A stretch of DNA of 64,000 bases from CACKLF01 sp002725175 (lineage in GTDB: Bacteria > Pseudomonadota > Alphaproteobacteria > Rhodobacterales > Rhodobacteraceae): NCBI GenBank assembly GCA_002725175.2, contig PBQX02000038.1, forward strand, positions 1-64,000, given 5' to 3'. The notes below the pieces were generated by a model. That model saw only the letters and a program-made list of their open reading frames with translations. It searched no databases and was not told where the DNA came from. Each line of letters starts with the position of its first letter. The stretch's first letter is position 1. Positions 61,288 through 64,000 of the stretch are shown one piece after another. A program made the translations under genes and the position numbers.

Positions 61288-62613
61288 TTAAAATAAGAGT
61301 TCAATGTCCGCAGCCAAACTTATTAACTTTTGTTCAGCTTTTGGCGGCATCATAATAGATAGCCCGCAGAAATCGGTATCCGTAGGAATCGTTATGCAAC
61401 ATTGGTTAAATAGGTTTGCTATTCTAGTATTCCTAAGCGCTTTTAAATTATTTTCATTAAAATAGTTATCGTCATTTAGTAGCTTTTCTGTAATAGGCGG
61501 ACCCAGCGGTGTAGTGGGAAGAAGAATAGCATCAAAAGGAAGAGTGAACTCTTGAAACCTATGCCTAAGTGATTCCAGTTGTTGCCAGGCATTAAGAAAG
61601 TCTTTTGCTAAAATATCTTTTCCAGACCTAAACCGTTCAAGTATGGGTCGAAACATGATTTCAGGGGCACTCTCGATTAGTTTTTCCCAAATAGAGTAAG
61701 CTTCGGGTGCGAAAAGAAGGGGAGACAGTTCTAGTGCTGTGGCAACAATATCAAGTTTGCATCTTGTTATTTTTGCACCTTTATCTGAGATTTTTCGTAA
61801 GCTATTTTCGAATTGGATTCCAATATTTTCGTCTAGACCCTCTAGTGCCACTGTTTCAATAACTAGAAATGATTGATTCTTTAGAGGTTTTTTATGGGCT
61901 GAACCTATTTTATGGCCAGCTAATATTGCATAAATCTCAAAAGCATCTTCAACTGTTTTTGTGAGTGGCCCAACTGTGTCAAAACTAGGGCATAGAGGCA
62001 CAACTCCATCCAAGGATAGCAAGCCATGGGAAGTTTTTAAGCCTACAATGTTGTTCCACGCTGCAGGGACCCTAACAGAGCCGCCAGTGTCAGAGCCAAT
62101 ACTAGCCGAGCACAAGTTTAGAGCAGTTGCAACTCCTGCGCCAGATGATGACCCACCTGGGGCAAGTTCTTTTCTAATTGAATTAGGAGGAGTTGCCGTG
62201 CTGGGATTAATTCCCAGACCAGAAAATGCTAATTCTGTCATATGCGTCCTGCTTATAGAGGTAATGCCCGCAAATGAAGAATTTTCTATCACCTTAGCAG
62301 TTTCTCCAGATAAATTACCTTTTAATAACCTAGAGCCTGCCTGGGTCTCATGATTTTTGATTTGAAACAAGTCTTTCCAAGTCATACAAACGCCGTCTAA
62401 TTTGCTCAGACGAACATCGTTTTCGGCTCTTTTCTTAGAAGCTTTGGCCTCCTCTAGGGCTGATTCCTTCAAAATTTCTGAGAAAATTAATTCCTTGTCT
62501 GGAGTATTGTTAATCTTATCAATATAACTTTCACAAAGATCTACTGGACATAACTTACGTTCCCCAATTAGTTTCCCTTGTAGAGTGGCTGATATATTAG
62601 TATAATCTTTCAT
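61288..62613 (-). CDS. Amidase signature family hydrolase
   Basis: A 441-residue amidase. The Ser-cisSer-Lys triad is visible: Lys in MTWKDLFQIK, cis-Ser in PGGSSSGAG, and nucleophile Ser in SDTGGSVRVPAAW, with VGLKTSHG following. Substrates of stand-alone members include allophanate, malonamate, indoleacetamide and others; the absence of GatB/GatC argues against GatA. A GTG at 62625 is in frame; the ATG at 62613 is preferred. It precedes the DapC-like gene by 91 bases and is divergent from the ubiquinone hydroxylase gene. Confidence 0.87.
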   Translation of the reverse strand: MKDYTNISATLQGKLIGERKLCPVDLCESYIDKINNTPDKELIFSEILKESALEEAKASKKRAENDVRLSKLDGVCMTWKDLFQIKNHETQAGSRLLKGNLSGETAKVIENSSFAGITSISRTHMTELAFSGLGINPSTATPPNSIRKELAPGGSSSGAGVATALNLCSASIGSDTGGSVRVPAAWNNIVGLKTSHGLLSLDGVVPLCPSFDTVGPLTKTVEDAFEIYAILAGHKIGSAHKKPLKNQSFLVIETVALEGLDENIGIQFENSLRKISDKGAKITRCKLDIVATALELSPLLFAPEAYSIWEKLIESAPEIMFRPILERFRSGKDILAKDFLNAWQQLESLRHRFQEFTLPFDAILLPTTPLGPPITEKLLNDDNYFNENNLKALRNTRIANLFNQCCITIPTDTDFCGLSIMMPPKAEQKLISLAADIELLF

Positions 62614-62678
62614 AATTAGTCTCACTTAAATGATTAACTTTATGACTCAAATTTATAGATAATCGAAACAACGATTTG

Positions 62679-63899
62679 ATGCAATTTACTTCTAGTGTTC
62701 TAATAATTGGTGGTGGGCTAAATGGCTATCTCTTGGCATATGCGCTTANCAAAGCAAATCTATCAGTTACTTTAGTTGAAGAAAAGCCATTAGGNAAAAG
62801 ACTTAAAACTTTCGATGGTAGAGCTTATGCAATTTCTTTTTCTTCTCTTAATGTTCTTAANGCTTTGAATTTATGGANCCAAATTAAGGANAANGCTCAA
62901 GAAATAAATAAGATGCTAATTTCAAAATCTGACGAAGAGCGNTTNCCATCGTCTGCTTCTCTTGAATTTGATAAGGCAGACTTAGATGGTGAGTGTATAG
63001 CTTTTATGGTTGAAGACAGACACATGAAATCAGTTTTAGTTGAGAGCTTAAAGCAAACAAGTGTTAAGATTCTAAGAAATTTAAAAGCGATATCTTTCCA
63101 ACAAGAAAAAAATAAAACTATCGTTGAATTAAGCAATGGAGAGAAAGTAACAACCGATCTATTAATCGCCGCTGATGGAAAGAAATCTGAAATTGCTTAT
63201 AGCTACGGGTTATCCAGATTGGGTTGGAATTATCAGCAGAAAGCTTTGGTGTGCGGGGTAGCACATGAAAAGGCACATAATGGAACTGCTTATCAGATTT
63301 TTTATCCTACTGGTCCGTTTGCTATACTGCCACTTAAGGGACAAAAGTCATCTATTGTTTGGACTGAACCTTTAAAGATAGCGGACAAAATTATGAACAT
63401 GTCAACAAAAGATTTTCTTGATTGCCTGAAGGTAAAGTTTGGTAAGTTTTTAGGGGATATAAAGTTAATTAGTCCAAAACATTCATTTGAACTGGATCTT
63501 GGTTTTTCAAGCCGAATAATCAGTAATAGGTTAGCTCTTGTTGGAGACAGCGCTCAGAATATTCATCCATTGGCAGGGCAAGGGTTGAATTTAGGAATTA
63601 GAGATGTCGCGTGTCTTGCAGAAATTTTGATTGAAGCTGTAAGGATTGGGGAAGATATAGGATCGGTACAAGTACTTCAAAGATATGAAAAATGGCGGGG
63701 TTTAGACAGTACTTTATTATTTGCAGCGACAGATTCGCTTAATCGATTTTTTTCTAATGGTAACAAGTTGGTAAACTTAGGTAGTGGTGCAAGTATGCGG
63801 TTAGTAAACTATTTCCCACCGGTCAAAAAATTTTTGATGCGTGAAGCTATGGGTGTAAATGGAGATTTGCCTAAATTACTACGAGGCATTTTTCCGTAA
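62679..63899 (+). CDS. UbiH/UbiF/COQ6-family FAD-dependent monooxygenase
   Basis: A 406-residue flavoprotein hydroxylase acting on the ubiquinone ring precursor. N-terminal FAD fold SVLIIGGGLNGYLLAYAL, the middle DLLIAADGKKSE motif, and the C-terminal FAD-ribityl motif GDSAQNIHPLAGQGLNLGI are all characteristic. Which ring carbon it hydroxylates (UbiH, UbiF, UbiL or UbiM type) cannot be told. The ATG at 62679 is chosen over the TTG at 62676. It converges on the regulator tail at 63902 with two bases between. N codons cluster in the first third. Confidence 0.87.
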   Translation: MQFTSSVLIIGGGLNGYLLAYALXKANLSVTLVEEKPLXKRLKTFDGRAYAISFSSLNVLXALNLWXQIKXXAQEINKMLISKSDEEXXPSSASLEFDKADLDGECIAFMVEDRHMKSVLVESLKQTSVKILRNLKAISFQQEKNKTIVELSNGEKVTTDLLIAADGKKSEIAYSYGLSRLGWNYQQKALVCGVAHEKAHNGTAYQIFYPTGPFAILPLKGQKSSIVWTEPLKIADKIMNMSTKDFLDCLKVKFGKFLGDIKLISPKHSFELDLGFSSRIISNRLALVGDSAQNIHPLAGQGLNLGIRDVACLAEILIEAVRIGEDIGSVQVLQRYEKWRGLDSTLLFAATDSLNRFFSNGNKLVNLGSGASMRLVNYFPPVKKFLMREAMGVNGDLPKLLRGIFP

Positions 63900-63901
63900 T
63901 A

Positions 63902-64000
63902 TTACCTAGGACTCCTCTTCGCCAATATTCTTTGAAGCGTTCTTCTATGCATGTTCAAGCGTCTAGCGGTTTCGGAAACATTGCGATTACACAATTCAAA
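63902..64000 (-). CDS. RegA/ActR/PrrA-type response regulator, C-terminal fragment
   Basis: The gene enters from the right edge. Reading the minus strand gives 32 residues ending at TAA (63904-63902): FELCNRNVSETARRLNMHRR followed by TLQRILAKRSPR. This is the Fis-type helix-turn-helix that is almost invariant in the RegA/PrrA/ActR redox response regulators of alphaproteobacteria, which control respiration, photosynthesis and carbon fixation genes. The receiver domain lies outside the window. Confidence 0.85.
   Translation of the reverse strand, partial: FELCNRNVSETARRLNMHRRTLQRILAKRSPR

Noticed and set aside
61288..62613. GatA subunit of the tRNA amidotransferase
   Set aside because: No gatB or gatC is adjacent, and the middle region differs from GatA; a general amidase is the safer call.
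1..64000. CRISPR arrays, insertion sequences, prophage, integrases and tRNA genes
   Set aside because: I looked for regularly spaced repeats, transposase or integrase motifs and cloverleaf-like stretches in the gaps and saw none; all gaps are under 300 bases.

Overview
This is an A+T-rich, gene-dense stretch of a bacterial chromosome, most likely from a pelagic alphaproteobacterium and perhaps a low-GC Rhodobacterales lineage. The support is: a RegA/ActR/PrrA-type HTH tail at the right edge; an amidase, DapC-type aminotransferase, FtsK, LolA, ExoIII, response regulator and RibA block; a RibA with the long alphaproteobacterial N-terminal extension; a small secreted DCYADYK-type protein next to a membrane winged-helix protein, a pair I recall from Rhodobacteraceae; and many uptake systems. 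The lineage is inferred from remembered gene families, not from a search. Single N characters are scattered over the flanks but almost absent from about 25.9 to 49.3 kb, which suggests a consensus of variable reads. I see no tRNA, rRNA, CRISPR array, insertion sequence, prophage or replication origin, and no gene-free stretch longer than 300 bases.

Layout. 0-4.8 kb: a truncated fatty acid desaturase, a core-MetE methyltransferase, a SAM methyltransferase, and a G3E (CobW-like) GTPase paired with a YtcJ-like amidohydrolase. 5-10.3 kb: a complete dipeptide/oligopeptide ABC importer transcribed away from that pair. 10.4-13.6 kb: tRNA 2-selenouridine synthase (SelU) converging on an oxidoreductase-SelD fusion. 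13.7-19.2 kb: an EamA transporter, aldo/keto reductase, malonyl-CoA synthetase, class V aminotransferase and an unknown protein. 19.4-21.3 kb: nucleoside hydrolase plus ribokinase. 21.3-25.1 kb: a tight operon of selenium-binding protein 56/methanethiol oxidase, 2Fe-2S ferredoxin, CoA-binding protein, rhodanese and iron alcohol dehydrogenase, divergent from an MDR oxidoreductase.

27-33.7 kb: a Liv-type ABC importer with an acyl-CoA ligase built into the operon. 33.7-36.5 kb: glycerophosphodiester phosphodiesterase, an FMN alpha-hydroxyacid dehydrogenase and (S)-ureidoglycine aminohydrolase. 36.5-42.5 kb (minus strand): a TRAP transporter, a cytochrome P450, a beta-propeller glycosidase-like protein and a secreted peptidoglycan-binding-like protein. 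42.6-49 kb: a small secreted protein with a membrane winged-helix protein, threonine aldolase, KatG, an EamA transporter and an M20 amidohydrolase. 49.3-54.1 kb: CysK, a GNAT acetyltransferase, a PhyH dioxygenase, an ATC-hydrolase-family protein, a 55-residue membrane protein, homocysteine S-methyltransferase and YggS. 54-64 kb is housekeeping: RibA, a degenerate response regulator, ExoIII, LolA, FtsK, a DapC-like aminotransferase, an amidase, a UbiH-family hydroxylase and the RegA tail.

The recurring theme is scavenging of organic nitrogen, sulfur and one-carbon compounds: peptides, nucleosides, amino-acid-like compounds, ureides, methylated sulfur and selenium. No clearly new multi-gene system is present. 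The strongest leads are the unusual neighbourhood of the methanethiol oxidase gene, the membrane winged-helix cassette with paired operator-like dyads, and the pseudo-receiver regulator.
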